A DNA stretch of 64,000 nucleotides from Planctomycetaceae bacterium (GCA_002702655.1 PABB01000067.1:124001-188000), one strand, 5' to 3'; positions 24,953 to 35,755 are shown, counted from the first letter of the stretch. Notes: generated by a model from the letters alone, not told the origin. Translations and numbers: made by a program.

Positions 24953-25990
24953 ATGAGCACCCCCAGCGCGTTCCCCTGCATCATGGTCCGTCGCAATGAC
25001 GACGACCAGGTTTCCTTCGGCGTCGAGACCATCACCGTCGACGACCTGCCGCCCGGCGACGTGCTGATTCAGGTGGCGTGCTCGTCGCTGAACTACAAGG
25101 ACGCGCTCGCTTGCCAGGGGCATCGGGGCATCGCGCCGAATTTGCCGCACGTGCCGGGGATCGACTGCGCTGGGCACGTGGTCGAGGCGGCCCCCGGCAG
25201 CAACTTTCTGCCGGGCGAGCCGGTCATCGTCACCGGCTATGAGTTGGGGGCCCCGAAGTGGGGCGGCCTGTCCGAGTACGTGCGCGTCCCCGCCGAGTGG
25301 GTCGTCTCGCTGCCCAGCGGCCTGTCGCTCGCCGAGGCCATGACCTACGGCACGGCCGGCTTTACCGCCGCGCAGTGCGTCACGCACATCGTCCAGCGAG
25401 ATATCAAACCCGACGCGGGCGACGTGGTCGTCACCGGCGCGACCGGCGGCGTGGGCTCGGTGGCCGTGGCGATTCTGGCCAAGCTGGGCTACCGCGTGGC
25501 GGCGGTAACGGGCAAGCCGCACGAGGCCGAGTGGCTGCGGTCGCTGGGGGCCGCGGAACTGCTGCCCCGCGAGGCGGTCGACGACGACAGCGGCAAGCCG
25601 ATGCTCAGCGAACGCTGGGCGGCCGCGGTCGACACCGTAGGCGGCAACACGCTCTCCACGCTCGTGCGATCGTTGAAATACCGCGGCGTGGTCAGCGCCT
25701 GCGGGCTGGTCGGCGGCGACCAACTGCCGCTGACCGTCTATCCGTTCCTGCTGCGGGGCGTCACGCTGGTGGGGATCGACTCGGCCAAATGCCCGCGCGA
25801 CATGCGGCTGGACATGTGGGCCAAGCTGTCGGGCCTGTGGAAGATCGACCAACTCGAGCAACTGCGCCGCGAGATTACGCTGGACGCCGTGCCAGCGGAA
25901 ATCGAAAAGATGCTCGCCGGGCAAAGCTTCGGTCGCGTGGTGGTGACGCCCCAAACGGGCGGCGAACACGGCGAGGCGACGATCTACTAA
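24953..25990 (+). CDS. YhdH/YhfP-type NADPH:acryloyl-CoA / quinone reductase
   Basis: 345 residues of the medium-chain dehydrogenase fold without the structural zinc cysteines. Marks: SSLNYKDALACQGHRGI near residue 45, PHVPGIDCAGHVVEA near 65, the nucleotide loop VVVTGATGGVGSVAVAILAK near 160, and LVGIDSAKCPRDMR near 280, which is typical of the YhdH/AcuI group. AcuI-type members reduce acryloyl-CoA to propionyl-CoA with NADPH; others are called quinone oxidoreductases. The physiological substrate here is unknown. The ATG at 24953 gives the normal family length; the upstream open frame is repeat sequence. Confidence 0.88.
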   Translation: MSTPSAFPCIMVRRNDDDQVSFGVETITVDDLPPGDVLIQVACSSLNYKDALACQGHRGIAPNLPHVPGIDCAGHVVEAAPGSNFLPGEPVIVTGYELGAPKWGGLSEYVRVPAEWVVSLPSGLSLAEAMTYGTAGFTAAQCVTHIVQRDIKPDAGDVVVTGATGGVGSVAVAILAKLGYRVAAVTGKPHEAEWLRSLGAAELLPREAVDDDSGKPMLSERWAAAVDTVGGNTLSTLVRSLKYRGVVSACGLVGGDQLPLTVYPFLLRGVTLVGIDSAKCPRDMRLDMWAKLSGLWKIDQLEQLRREITLDAVPAEIEKMLAGQSFGRVVVTPQTGGEHGEATIY

Positions 25991-26135
25991 CGAAACGCGC
26001 CGACGTTTCACGCGGGCGACGCTTCCAGGATTCATAGAGCCTCGCCCTCCCAGCAACCCGACTTGCCGCTCGTCAACGCCCATGCAAGGGACCTGATAGG
26101 CCCCGATCGGATGGCAGGACGACGCGAAACGTATC

Positions 26136-26260
26136 GCGTGGAGTTACGGCGAAGCCGTTGCGTCACCGTAGATGAGGGTAGCAGCCACGCTCGTGGCACT
26201 CGCCTTGCTGCAACCCTGGGCTATGGTGATGTAACCGCTTCGCGGTATTGGAATTGACGC
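26136..26260. repeat. Large imperfect inverted repeat, family G
   Basis: ACGGCGAAGCCGTTGCGTCA plus CCGTAGATGAGGGT on the left faces ACCCTGGGCTATGGTGATGT plus AACCGCTTCGCGGT on the right. The apex (GCAGCCACGCTCGTGG ... CTTGCTGC) forms smaller hairpins. The element lies in the 315-bp gap after the reductase gene, next to a remnant of repeat family F at 26037-26054. Confidence 0.7.
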
Positions 26261-26305
26261 GCGTCAGCGTGTGCGGGCTTCGTTGTTGGAAGCCACAGAA
26301 GCACT

Positions 26306-26713
26306 TCACGCCGGTGCGTCGCAGAGCTCACCGAAATCGTCCGCAACTTTGTACGTCAAACCGGTTTCGTGGTCCCACCAATAGACCTCGTGGGCGAGAA
26401 GAGTGGGGTCATCAGACTGCGGTATCAAGATGAGTTGATCACCGCAGCCGTTGCTGCCAATTGCAATGGCCAGGGGAGGAAAGCCGGGCCATTCCTTCGC
26501 GGATTTCGTTTCTCTCGTGACGTCGTTGCAAGTCCGTTTGAGGCGAGTTTTGTCGCTGGTATCAAATATTGGATAGAGGATCCACGAGTCCGGCGGAGTC
26601 TGCACCTCCCCGCCGTTTGACTTAACAATTCTCGTCACGTAGGACGGTGGAAATCGAACACCCAATCTGCGTTCAGTTTCTTTGACGTACTTAATGTCGA
26701 CTGGGAATGGCAT
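26306..26713 (-). CDS. SMI1/KNR4 (SUKH)-family protein
   Basis: 135 residues. The pattern ETERRLGVRFPPSYVTRIVK, then SNGGEV, PLAIAIGSNGCGDQLILIPQ and VYWWDHETGLTYKVADDFGE is typical of SUKH proteins. Many bacterial SUKH proteins are immunity factors against contact-dependent or secreted nuclease toxins, but others are housekeeping. No toxin gene is adjacent. The base composition is lower in GC than the surrounding genes, pointing to acquisition. It is divergent from the next gene, which looks distantly related. Confidence 0.8.
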   Translation of the reverse strand: MPFPVDIKYVKETERRLGVRFPPSYVTRIVKSNGGEVQTPPDSWILYPIFDTSDKTRLKRTCNDVTRETKSAKEWPGFPPLAIAIGSNGCGDQLILIPQSDDPTLLAHEVYWWDHETGLTYKVADDFGELCDAPA

Positions 26714-26884
26714 CTTTCTGCGTGTTCCCCGGTTCTCGCTGCTTGATCAAGCGGCTCCTTACCGCGTCGATCTTTCTCGCCGGTACAAGTTGTCTCGACG
26801 GGGGGACGGTCAACGACTAACTTCAGCAACAATTCGGCTTGGACCGCTTGCACTAAACTACCTCGACTATCGATTGTGCATCGA

Positions 26885-27259
26885 ATGCTAACATCAGTCC
26901 ATCGCGAATTCATTCAGACGCTCAACCGTCACTGGTCAGAGGCAACCCATGTGGCAACGAATCGAGCGAAGCTCGAGCTTGGCATGGGATTTTGGTCCTT
27001 AGATGAGGTCGAGTCGAAATCAAGGCAACTACTGGCAGACTGGGGAATACCAGCAAATTGCACCCCATTTTATGGGGACATGCATGAAGTGATTTGTTTT
27101 CAGAATGACGATACCGTGTGCATGTTGGACGACTCGCGGGGGGTTGTTCATTCTTGGCCTACGCTGCAAGATTTCATCGATTCTCTAACGATTGAGCCGG
27201 AAAGGGAAGCGAGCGATCCGAGCGGCATCATTGAGGACGAGTCGTATTTGGACTTCTGA
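26885..27259 (+). CDS. Small SUKH-like hypothetical protein
   Basis: 124 residues. ELGMGFWSLDEVESKSRQLL, then ICFQNDDTVCMLDDSRGVVH and SWPTLQDFIDSLTIEPERE are reminiscent of the SUKH/SMI1 fold (a charged strand with D-D-T-V, and an aromatic residue before a C-terminal helix). The match is weaker than for the neighbour. AT-rich compared with the window. A GTG at 26876 could add three residues. If both are SUKH proteins they may be an immunity pair left without their toxin. Confidence 0.6.
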   Translation: MLTSVHREFIQTLNRHWSEATHVATNRAKLELGMGFWSLDEVESKSRQLLADWGIPANCTPFYGDMHEVICFQNDDTVCMLDDSRGVVHSWPTLQDFIDSLTIEPEREASDPSGIIEDESYLDF

Positions 27260-27470
27260 CGCTCCGGCATTCAAGCGATAGGCCAGATTGGGGCTTTCCC
27301 ACACGGACCGCGTTCCGAAAAGCCGCGATCGGAGCAGGCCCTGGGCGCATCATCTCAGTTCCACTGATCGTCGCGCCGGAGCGGGTACCACCGGTTGCCG
27401 TTCAGGCTACCGGTGCGGCGCAGCCGCGGGAGGCGTCAACGGCCCGCTCGCGCCGGCTTGCCGCTGCGCG

Positions 27471-27500
27471 GCCCAGGTCGGCTCGCGCGCCAACCTGGGC
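27471..27500. repeat. Short hairpin in gene-free stretch
   Basis: GCCCAGGT (27471-27478) pairs with ACCTGGGC (27493-27500). The 275-bp region 27260-27534 around it also contains ACCACCGGT...ACCGGTGCGG but no gene that I can support. It may be another palindromic element family. Confidence 0.5.
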
Positions 27501-27534
27501 TACCCAATGCTGGCAGCACGGCGGGTGGTCACGC

Positions 27535-28026
27535 TCACTCCGACGGCTTGTCGTCGGTGCGCTCGACCTTGCCGAAGATGTGCCCCGAGTGGCCCGCGCC
27601 GGACCAGAACCCCGCGTAGTGGTCCTGGTAGATCATCACCCGGGCGTCGAACTTGCCCAGCCCCGGCACGGGGAATTCGTCGAGCGAGATGACCGGCGTG
27701 TCGCCCGCCCAGCGGATGGGCAGCGTCAGCGGCAGCAGGAAATCCTGGTCGCGGTAGTGGAATTTGGCCTGCACCATCCAGCTGTCGCCTTGCAGGTGCT
27801 TGACCATCACCAGCTGATAGCTGTCGTCGCGCAGCTCGTCGGGCTTCTTGTTGCTGTCGGTCGAGTAACCGACCAGCGCCGTGCCGGAGAGCTGCTGCTC
27901 CAGCGCGGCGAACCGCTTGGCCTCGTCCGCCGCCTCGTCGGCAACGGCCGGTTGCGAAAGGGCCCAGCTGAATGTCAGCGCCAAAGTGGCGGTGCAGACG
28001 ACGAGAATATGGCGGCGACGAATCAT
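27535..28026 (-). CDS. Exported hypothetical protein
   Basis: 163 residues. Signal peptide 1-30 (HILVVCTATLALTFSWALS, then QPAVADE). The mature part has a compact beta-rich look with FHYRDQDFLLPLTLPIRWAG, VISLDEFPVPGLGKFDARVM and AGFWSGAGHSGHIFGKVER. It reads like a small planctomycete secreted protein; I recognise no enzyme motif. ATG 28026 (MIRRRH) starts the signal peptide; upstream codons to 28074 are less likely. Confidence 0.7.
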   Translation of the reverse strand: MIRRRHILVVCTATLALTFSWALSQPAVADEAADEAKRFAALEQQLSGTALVGYSTDSNKKPDELRDDSYQLVMVKHLQGDSWMVQAKFHYRDQDFLLPLTLPIRWAGDTPVISLDEFPVPGLGKFDARVMIYQDHYAGFWSGAGHSGHIFGKVERTDDKPSE

Positions 28027-28169
28027 GGCGACGGCTCCTGCAGCGCGGGGTGCGAGCAATGACGAGCCGGTCACTATACCACGGTCGAGGCGCGGTGCAG
28101 GAATTGGGCGCTGGCTGCGAGCGGCCGCGCGTCAGCCACTTCACACGACAGGCGTCATTTGATTTGGGT

Positions 28170-28237
28170 GGCTGGGGACGGAGCGAAGCGTAGCCCCCAG
28201 GGGACATCCACTGGGGGCTCCCTGCGGTCGTCCCCAG
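28170..28237. repeat. Repeat family E copy 2
   Basis: GGCTGGGGACGGAGCGAAGC, then TAGCCCCCAGGGGACATCCA and CTGGGGGCTCCCTGCGGTCG, then TCCCCAG. Outer arms GCTGGGGACG and CGTCCCCAG pair, as do AGCCCCCAG and CTGGGGGCT, giving a two-tier stem. It sits between the genes at 27535 and 28256. Confidence 0.8.
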
Positions 28238-28255
28238 GCGCCCGTTCCGCGGGCG

Positions 28256-28780
28256 TTACTTGGCCGTCGCGGCCCCGGGGTAGTACCCGCCCATGTTGAA
28301 GTAGTGCGTGCTATGCCCGGTGCCGGGGACGCCGTTGTTGACGCCGCGGGTGGAGCCGACCATTTCCGACGCGCTGCGGACCTGCTGCTGCAGGCGCTGG
28401 TTCTGCCGTTGCTGCTGTTGCTCGAACTGCTGCTGCTCGAGCTGCGGCCGCACGAACGCGTAGTAATTCGGCAAGCTGGTGCTGCTCTCGCGGATATCCA
28501 GCGCCAGGTACGGGCTGAGATTCGGCCCCGGGCGGAGGCTGCTGAAGGGCTTCCTGGCGGGGTCGGGCGCTTCGGCCGGAGGAACCACCGGCAACGGCCG
28601 CACGGTCGGCTGCGGGGCAAAGGCCAGCGCCGCCGATCCGCCGTAGAACTCCAGCGCCGGGTTGCTGGAGCCGCTCACCCGCTGGTAGCTGCCCGCGGTT
28701 TGGGCCGTCGCCGTGCCGCTGATCGCTAGCACCGCTGCTGCGGCCAGCGCCGTGATCCGCCCTGCGTGTCGAGGCGCCAT
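28256..28780 (-). CDS. Exported Gln-rich hypothetical protein
   Basis: 174 residues. Signal peptide 1-27 (ALAAAAVLAISGTATAQ). Residues about 110-132 are glutamine-rich (QLEQQQFEQQQQRQNQRLQQ). The C-terminus, GTGHSTHYFNMGGYYPG, is the kind of tail seen in small planctomycete exported proteins. No enzymatic motif. Probably structural or surface-associated; this is inference. Start ATG 28780 (or 28789). Confidence 0.65.
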   Translation of the reverse strand: MAPRHAGRITALAAAAVLAISGTATAQTAGSYQRVSGSSNPALEFYGGSAALAFAPQPTVRPLPVVPPAEAPDPARKPFSSLRPGPNLSPYLALDIRESSTSLPNYYAFVRPQLEQQQFEQQQQRQNQRLQQQVRSASEMVGSTRGVNNGVPGTGHSTHYFNMGGYYPGAATAK

Positions 28781-29068
28781 GAGAGCCATCCTTCCGTCAT
28801 CCGCTTGGAGATGAGAGACTTGTCGCGAGAAAAGCTGCACAGCCGCCGCGCACGGCAGCCGCACATCTTCGTCAATCGACAAACTCCCCCTGACGGCGTG
28901 AACAGAAGTGGTAAGAATGGGGGCCAGCGGGGGGAGGTCAGAGGTCAGCAAATGCGGTGAGGCGGCAGCTAGCACGCCGCTTGCCAGCATTCCCTGACCT
29001 CCGACCACCGACCCCTCGCCTCTCCCACTCACCTCCGACCTTTCAACTCTCACCCCCGCGAAGCGCAC

Positions 29069-29353
29069 ATGATTACCGTTGGCATGAACTATCGCGTGAT
29101 CCCCGGCAAGGAATCCGACTTCGAAGAGAAGTTCGCCGCCGTGCTGGGCGCCCTGAACGCCGCCCCTGGTCACACGAGCAGCACGCTGTGGAAGGACGTG
29201 GCCGACGGCGCCAGCTACCTGATCACCAGCGAGTGGAACGACGAGCAGGCGTTCAAAGACTTCATCACCAGCGATGCCTTCCGCAGCGTGACCAACTGGG
29301 GCAAGGAACAAATCCTCGCCGGCCGCCCCAGCCACAAAGTCTACAAGACCTAG
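29069..29353 (+). CDS. Antibiotic-biosynthesis-monooxygenase (ABM) domain protein
   Basis: 94 residues. ITVGMNYRVIPGKESDFEEK, then SSTLWKDVADGASYLITSEW and FITSDAFRSV match the ABM/dimeric alpha-beta barrel family. Such proteins often oxidise small aromatic or haem substrates without a cofactor, or act as stress-related dimers. The role here is not evident. The upstream 288 bp hold no gene. It is co-directional with the dioxygenase gene 154 bases downstream. Confidence 0.82.
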   Translation: MITVGMNYRVIPGKESDFEEKFAAVLGALNAAPGHTSSTLWKDVADGASYLITSEWNDEQAFKDFITSDAFRSVTNWGKEQILAGRPSHKVYKT

Positions 29354-29507
29354 CGCCGCCCGCGCGCTACGCGACTAGCCGGACGGCCACGCCGTCCTGG
29401 AAAACCGGGTCGAACAACACTTCTGCGCCGCCGCGGGGTACAATGCGCATCCCCCGCGGCCGCCCCTTGCGCGGTCGCCAGCCGCACCTTGTCATGGAGT
29501 TGCCGCC

Positions 29508-30230
29508 ATGTTGCCGCGTCGCCCGCTTGCCGCCCTGCTCGATCCGCGCACTGGCCAATGGCTGGGCGCCGATTCTCGCCGTCGCTTTCTGCAAGGGATC
29601 GGGGCTGTGGGCGCCACGGGACTGCTGGCGCCCGGGGCGTTCGCGGAGATGCTGACGCAGACTCCGCGACAGACCGAGGGGCCGTTCTATCCCGACCACC
29701 TGCCGCGCGACACGGACAACGATCTGCTGATCATCAACGACGCCATCACCCCCAGCGTGGGCCAGGTGACCCACGTGAGCGGCCGGGTGCTGGGGCCCAG
29801 CGGCGCGCCGGTTCGCAACGCGTTGGTCGAGATCTGGCAGGCCGACGCCCACGGCGTGTACCTGCACAGCGGCAGCGCCGGCGGCGAGCGCCGCGACGGC
29901 AACTTCCAGGGCTACGGCCGGTTCCTGACCAACGCCAAGGGCGAGTACTACTTTCGCACGATTCGCCCCGTGCCCTACCCGGGCCGCACGCCGCACATTC
30001 ACTTCGCCATCAGCCGCGGCGACCGCCGGTTGCTCACCACGCAGATGTACGTGAAAGGCGAACAGCAGAACGAGCGCGACGGCGTGCTCCGCGGCATCCG
30101 CGACGCCCAGCAGCGCGAGTCCGTGCTGGTCGACCTGCAGCCGCTGCCCGACTCGCCGATCGAGGAACTGGCCGGCGAGTTCAACATCGTGCTGGGCACG
30201 ACGCCAAGCGATCCGGTGCGCGAGTCTTAG
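29508..30230 (+). CDS. Tat-exported intradiol ring-cleavage dioxygenase-like protein
   Basis: 240 residues. It begins with a twin-arginine signal (DSRRRFLQGIGAVGATGLLA near residues 22-41). The dioxygenase fold of protocatechuate 3,4-dioxygenase beta-like proteins follows: RQTEGPFYPDHLPRD, VEIWQADAHGVYLHS, NFQGYGRFLTNAKGEYYFRT and PHIHFAIS. The Tyr in GVY, the Tyr in GYGRF and the two His of PHIHF are in the positions of the ferric-iron ligands. It would open catechol-type rings, but being exported it may act on plant phenolics. TACAAT at 29439 may be a -10 box. Confidence 0.85.
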   Translation: MLPRRPLAALLDPRTGQWLGADSRRRFLQGIGAVGATGLLAPGAFAEMLTQTPRQTEGPFYPDHLPRDTDNDLLIINDAITPSVGQVTHVSGRVLGPSGAPVRNALVEIWQADAHGVYLHSGSAGGERRDGNFQGYGRFLTNAKGEYYFRTIRPVPYPGRTPHIHFAISRGDRRLLTTQMYVKGEQQNERDGVLRGIRDAQQRESVLVDLQPLPDSPIEELAGEFNIVLGTTPSDPVRES

Positions 30231-30239
30231 ACTCGCGAA

Positions 30240-30340
30240 GTACCAATGACCAAATCCCAATGACCAAGGGACCTGCGACTGGCGGCGTCCCACTCGCCAG
30301 CATTGGTCATTGGTGCTTGGTCATTGGTCATTGATCATTC
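30240..30340. repeat. TTGGTCATTGG repeat, family B copy 2
   Basis: ACCAATGACCAAATCCCAAT and GACCAAGG on the left and CATTGGTCATTGGTGCTTGG plus TCATTGGTCATTGATCATT on the right flank CTGGCGGCGTCCCACTCGCCAG, itself a hairpin. The left arm is the reverse complement of the right half of copy 1 (about 10876). The stop codon of the HAD gene (30328-30330) lies inside the repeat. Confidence 0.8.
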
Positions 30341-30993
30341 GCAGCAATCAGCTGCGCGATGCGCTCCGGCGACAGTTCCGCGTGGCTGTCGATGACCAGC
30401 TTGGCGTGAGCGAACGACTCGCGCGGGGCCGTGCCGGTGATGGCGATGCTCGTCATGCCCGCGCGGTTGGCGGCCTCGATTCCCTGCGGGGCGTCTTCGA
30501 TCACCGCGCACGCCGCCGGCGGCAGACCCAACCCCGCGGCCCCCTTGAGGAACACCTCGGGCTCCGGCTTGCCCTTGCTCACATCAGCGCCGGTGATCAC
30601 GGCGCCAAAGCGGTCGGCGCGGTCGAGTTTCTCGAGCGTCAGATGCACGTTCTCCGGCGGGCCCGACGAGCCGACCCCCAGCAGAAACCCGGCGCCGGCC
30701 AGCGCGTCGACCAACTCGACCGCCCCCGGCATGGGGTAGAACTCCTCGGTGATGATCTCGCGATACAGCACTTCCTTCCGCTCGCCCCACTGGCTCATCT
30801 GCTCAGCGGACAGCTCGCCCGGGTAGAGCTGCTGAAAGATGTCGGGGTTGGTCCGCCCGAAGGTGGCGCGGAAATTTTCCTCGGTAAACTCGACCCCTAA
30901 CTCCCCCATCAACCGCTGCCACGACAAAAAGTGCGGGCGGTAGGAGTCGGTCAGCACCCCGTCGACGTCAAACAGTACGGCAAATTGCGGCAT
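30328..30993 (-). CDS. HAD-superfamily phosphatase / beta-phosphoglucomutase-like
   Basis: 221 residues. Motif I is FDVDGVLTDS at residue 7-16 (DxDG nucleophile and acid), motif II is the GVGSSGPPENV segment near 115, motif III is SKGKPEPEVFLKGA near 148, and motif IV is VIEDAPQGIEAANRAGM. This is the layout of the beta-PGM/phosphonatase subgroup with a helical cap (residues 17-85). Likely a small-molecule phosphatase or mutase; substrate unknown. Its last residues (ANDQ) are encoded by the family B repeat, so the C-terminus was probably changed by repeat insertion. Confidence 0.85.
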   Translation of the reverse strand: MPQFAVLFDVDGVLTDSYRPHFLSWQRLMGELGVEFTEENFRATFGRTNPDIFQQLYPGELSAEQMSQWGERKEVLYREIITEEFYPMPGAVELVDALAGAGFLLGVGSSGPPENVHLTLEKLDRADRFGAVITGADVSKGKPEPEVFLKGAAGLGLPPAACAVIEDAPQGIEAANRAGMTSIAITGTAPRESFAHAKLVIDSHAELSPERIAQLIAANDQ

Positions 30994-31231
30994 GGTGTAT
31001 GTCTGCAATTGCGGAGAAAGAATGCACAATTCACGGTCACCACGAGGTGACAAGAGATCGATTGGAGCGCACCCGGCGGTGATCCGTCATCCTTGACGAA
31101 CATGACTGTCGACGCGGCTTGTGTGCCAATTGGTCAAACCGCTGGCGTATCGAAACAAAGTACCCCACCGCAGACAATCCTTTCAAGTCGGCTCTTTTCG
31201 TCGTTCGTTGCACTAACGATCTTTCTCCCAA

Positions 31232-32251
31232 TTACCCATCGTTTGGTGACTTTTCCGGGTCGAATTCAAATTCGTTTCTATACACATTCCAAACAGTCTC
31301 GTTCCCATTTTGCCCGACGACGAAGTCGGCAATGTGGTACTTAAATCGTCTCTTCACGAAGTTGCTGATAAACCCAAAATAAGTGTCCATAGAATCCGGG
31401 TGGTCTGGAGGGAGAAAAACAACGTTCATTCCCTTACCGGTCCGAATGAGCACGCCGAATGCATATGGTCTACCAGAAGATCCTTGGACAAAGATGAACC
31501 GACCATCATCCACTGATCCCTTGAATAGCCCTTCAGTAAATCCGCCGAGCGGTGCCACCATTCCAACATATTTGCGAAAGTACTCACGTGCCGCTGCCCG
31601 CCGATTCGGCTTTGGGGTGGCTTGAGAGCTTCTGTAAAAGTCCCTGAGTATTCTTGCCAGATCGATTCCTGCTGCTGTGAATACGTAGCTGTAGCCGCAC
31701 ACTTTGAACATTGTCGAATGAGCAGCCTTCAGCAGCGCCCCGACAGCTTCTGGGACAAAATCTGCATCAACAACGAATTCCAGATGTGCACTATCAGGCA
31801 GAGTATTCGTATCACACTTAATGGCGAAGCGGGCAATCTCAGCATTGTCGTTGCGCAGATGGACGACCGGGTGAGATGGCGATGATGTGACTGTCGCGTC
31901 GTAGTACTGGTATTCCTTTCCGTCAATTTGCAGTTTGGGAGGTAGCTTCTTGCGGAGTGCGCTATCGGCAAGCAAATCGTCAATCGTGGGCCGATCTGCG
32001 TTAACAACGGTTGTGTAAGGGCCCTCAACGAGGGTGCCAAAGTAGGCATCGACATCCTCCCTTGCGACAACCCACTTGCGGCTACTCCCCTTGATTGCCT
32101 GATTTACTACATGCCCCTTGCAAAGTGGCACATCCGCGTCTTCCCAAAGGATTGGGCAATAGAAGTGGTCGAAAGTCTTTCCTTCGGTTGCACTCTGATA
32201 ATCGAGTCGCAACGATTCAATTTCTTTCGCAATTTCGTCTGCCGAGGACAT
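31232..32251 (-). CDS. Hypothetical protein with N-terminal Cys/His segment
   Basis: 339 residues, no family recognised. Residues about 30-60 contain FYCPILWEDADVPLCKGHVV, then NQAIKG, which resembles the zinc-binding head of HNH-type or 'received mail' proteins (two Cys, one His). The rest is soluble with mixed strands and helices. The gene is clearly AT-richer than its neighbours, like the orphan genes at 16802, 26306 and 36223, so it probably arrived by transfer. AGGAA before ATG 32251 supports that start. A defence or toxin role is possible but is only a guess. Confidence 0.7.
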   Translation of the reverse strand: MSSADEIAKEIESLRLDYQSATEGKTFDHFYCPILWEDADVPLCKGHVVNQAIKGSSRKWVVAREDVDAYFGTLVEGPYTTVVNADRPTIDDLLADSALRKKLPPKLQIDGKEYQYYDATVTSSPSHPVVHLRNDNAEIARFAIKCDTNTLPDSAHLEFVVDADFVPEAVGALLKAAHSTMFKVCGYSYVFTAAGIDLARILRDFYRSSQATPKPNRRAAAREYFRKYVGMVAPLGGFTEGLFKGSVDDGRFIFVQGSSGRPYAFGVLIRTGKGMNVVFLPPDHPDSMDTYFGFISNFVKRRFKYHIADFVVGQNGNETVWNVYRNEFEFDPEKSPNDG

Positions 32252-32478
32252 GCGACGTTCCTGATGTAATCGCAATTCAGTTGCGGAGCTGTTGGCCGGT
32301 GGGAACACTGCCGGCGTCAAAGGGTAATGCAACCTCTCCGCAAACGCCCAATGTTCCCGCGCGAGGAGTGTGGCCTCCGGTGGAATTGGAGCGCGCCTCC
32401 GCGCTCTTTTCTTTTAACACGCCGTGGACCTCTCTCTCGCTTGTTCGCCGTGATTCCAGTCTGCGGCCGATTCCAGTA

Positions 32479-32880
32479 TCAAAACAGCGTCACAAACCCC
32501 GCCGCGGCGAAGTGCTGGTCGTTGGTGAATGCCTCGGCAAGCCCCAGCCGGCGCATCACGGCGAACGAGATGCAATCGACGATCCCGGCGCCGCCAGGGC
32601 GACCCTGTTCGTACGCTTGCCAGCCCGCGTGCCAATCATTCTCGGTCAGGTCGATCAAACCGCCGTTGGCAATCAGCGTTCGCCGTAGATCGACGACATC
32701 CATCCGATACGGCTTCCGCGCCGCCGCGTTGCCGCATTCGAGCAAGATCAACGGCGTGGTCACATACGGACGACGGGCAGCAACCACTTTGTTGAAGGCC
32801 GCCAGCGCCGCCGGTCGCCATTGGTCGGTGCGTTCCCACAACGCGATCAAGCCGACCGTGTCGAGAAACACAGGCGTCAC
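32479..32880 (-). CDS. VapC-like PIN-domain toxin
   Basis: 133 residues. PIN-domain acidic residues are in place: Asp7 in VFLDTVGLIALW, Glu in TPLILLECGN, Asp in GIVDCISFAVMRRLG and a final Asp in AFTNDQHF. Such proteins are Mg2+-dependent ribonucleases that cut tRNA or rRNA and are held in check by a partner. The GTG start at 32880 overlaps the antitoxin stop by 4 bases (GTGA), a typical coupled toxin-antitoxin arrangement. It lies downstream of the antitoxin. Confidence 0.82.
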   Translation of the reverse strand: MTPVFLDTVGLIALWERTDQWRPAALAAFNKVVAARRPYVTTPLILLECGNAAARKPYRMDVVDLRRTLIANGGLIDLTENDWHAGWQAYEQGRPGGAGIVDCISFAVMRRLGLAEAFTNDQHFAAAGFVTLF

Positions 32881-33095
32881 GGCTGGTGCTCGTCGACGCG
32901 GGCGGCCGCATCGGTCTGGCCGGTGTCATAGCTCCGGCTCATGATCTCGTAGAGTCCCGGCGAGTTGCATCCGGACGACGCCTGCTCTGCAGACTCGCAC
33001 TCCGCGATGACTTTCACCTTGGCATGCTCCGGAATGGACACCGGACTGGTGAATCGGACAACGCCGTTTTCGTAGATGCCTTCAAACGCTTGCAT
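32877..33095 (-). CDS. Antitoxin (DUF104/AF2212-like)
   Basis: 72 residues starting MQAFEGIYENGVVRFTSPVS, then IPEHAKVKVIAE. The YENGVVR... beta hairpin is characteristic of the short AF2212/PG0164-like antitoxins that pair with VapC-type PIN proteins. It overlaps the toxin by 4 bases. ATG 33095 is the obvious start. A TTATTGTACCA-rich stretch upstream (33130-33143) may hold the promoter. Stands 84 bases from the gyrB stop. Confidence 0.75.
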   Translation of the reverse strand: MQAFEGIYENGVVRFTSPVSIPEHAKVKVIAECESAEQASSGCNSPGLYEIMSRSYDTGQTDAAARVDEHQP

Positions 33096-33178
33096 GAACC
33101 GGCTCCGGAAACTGCGACGGGCGATACCGTTATTGTACCACAAGCCGGGCGCAACAATCCCGCCGAATCCAATGGCGT

Positions 33179-35755
<2,577 letters not shown>

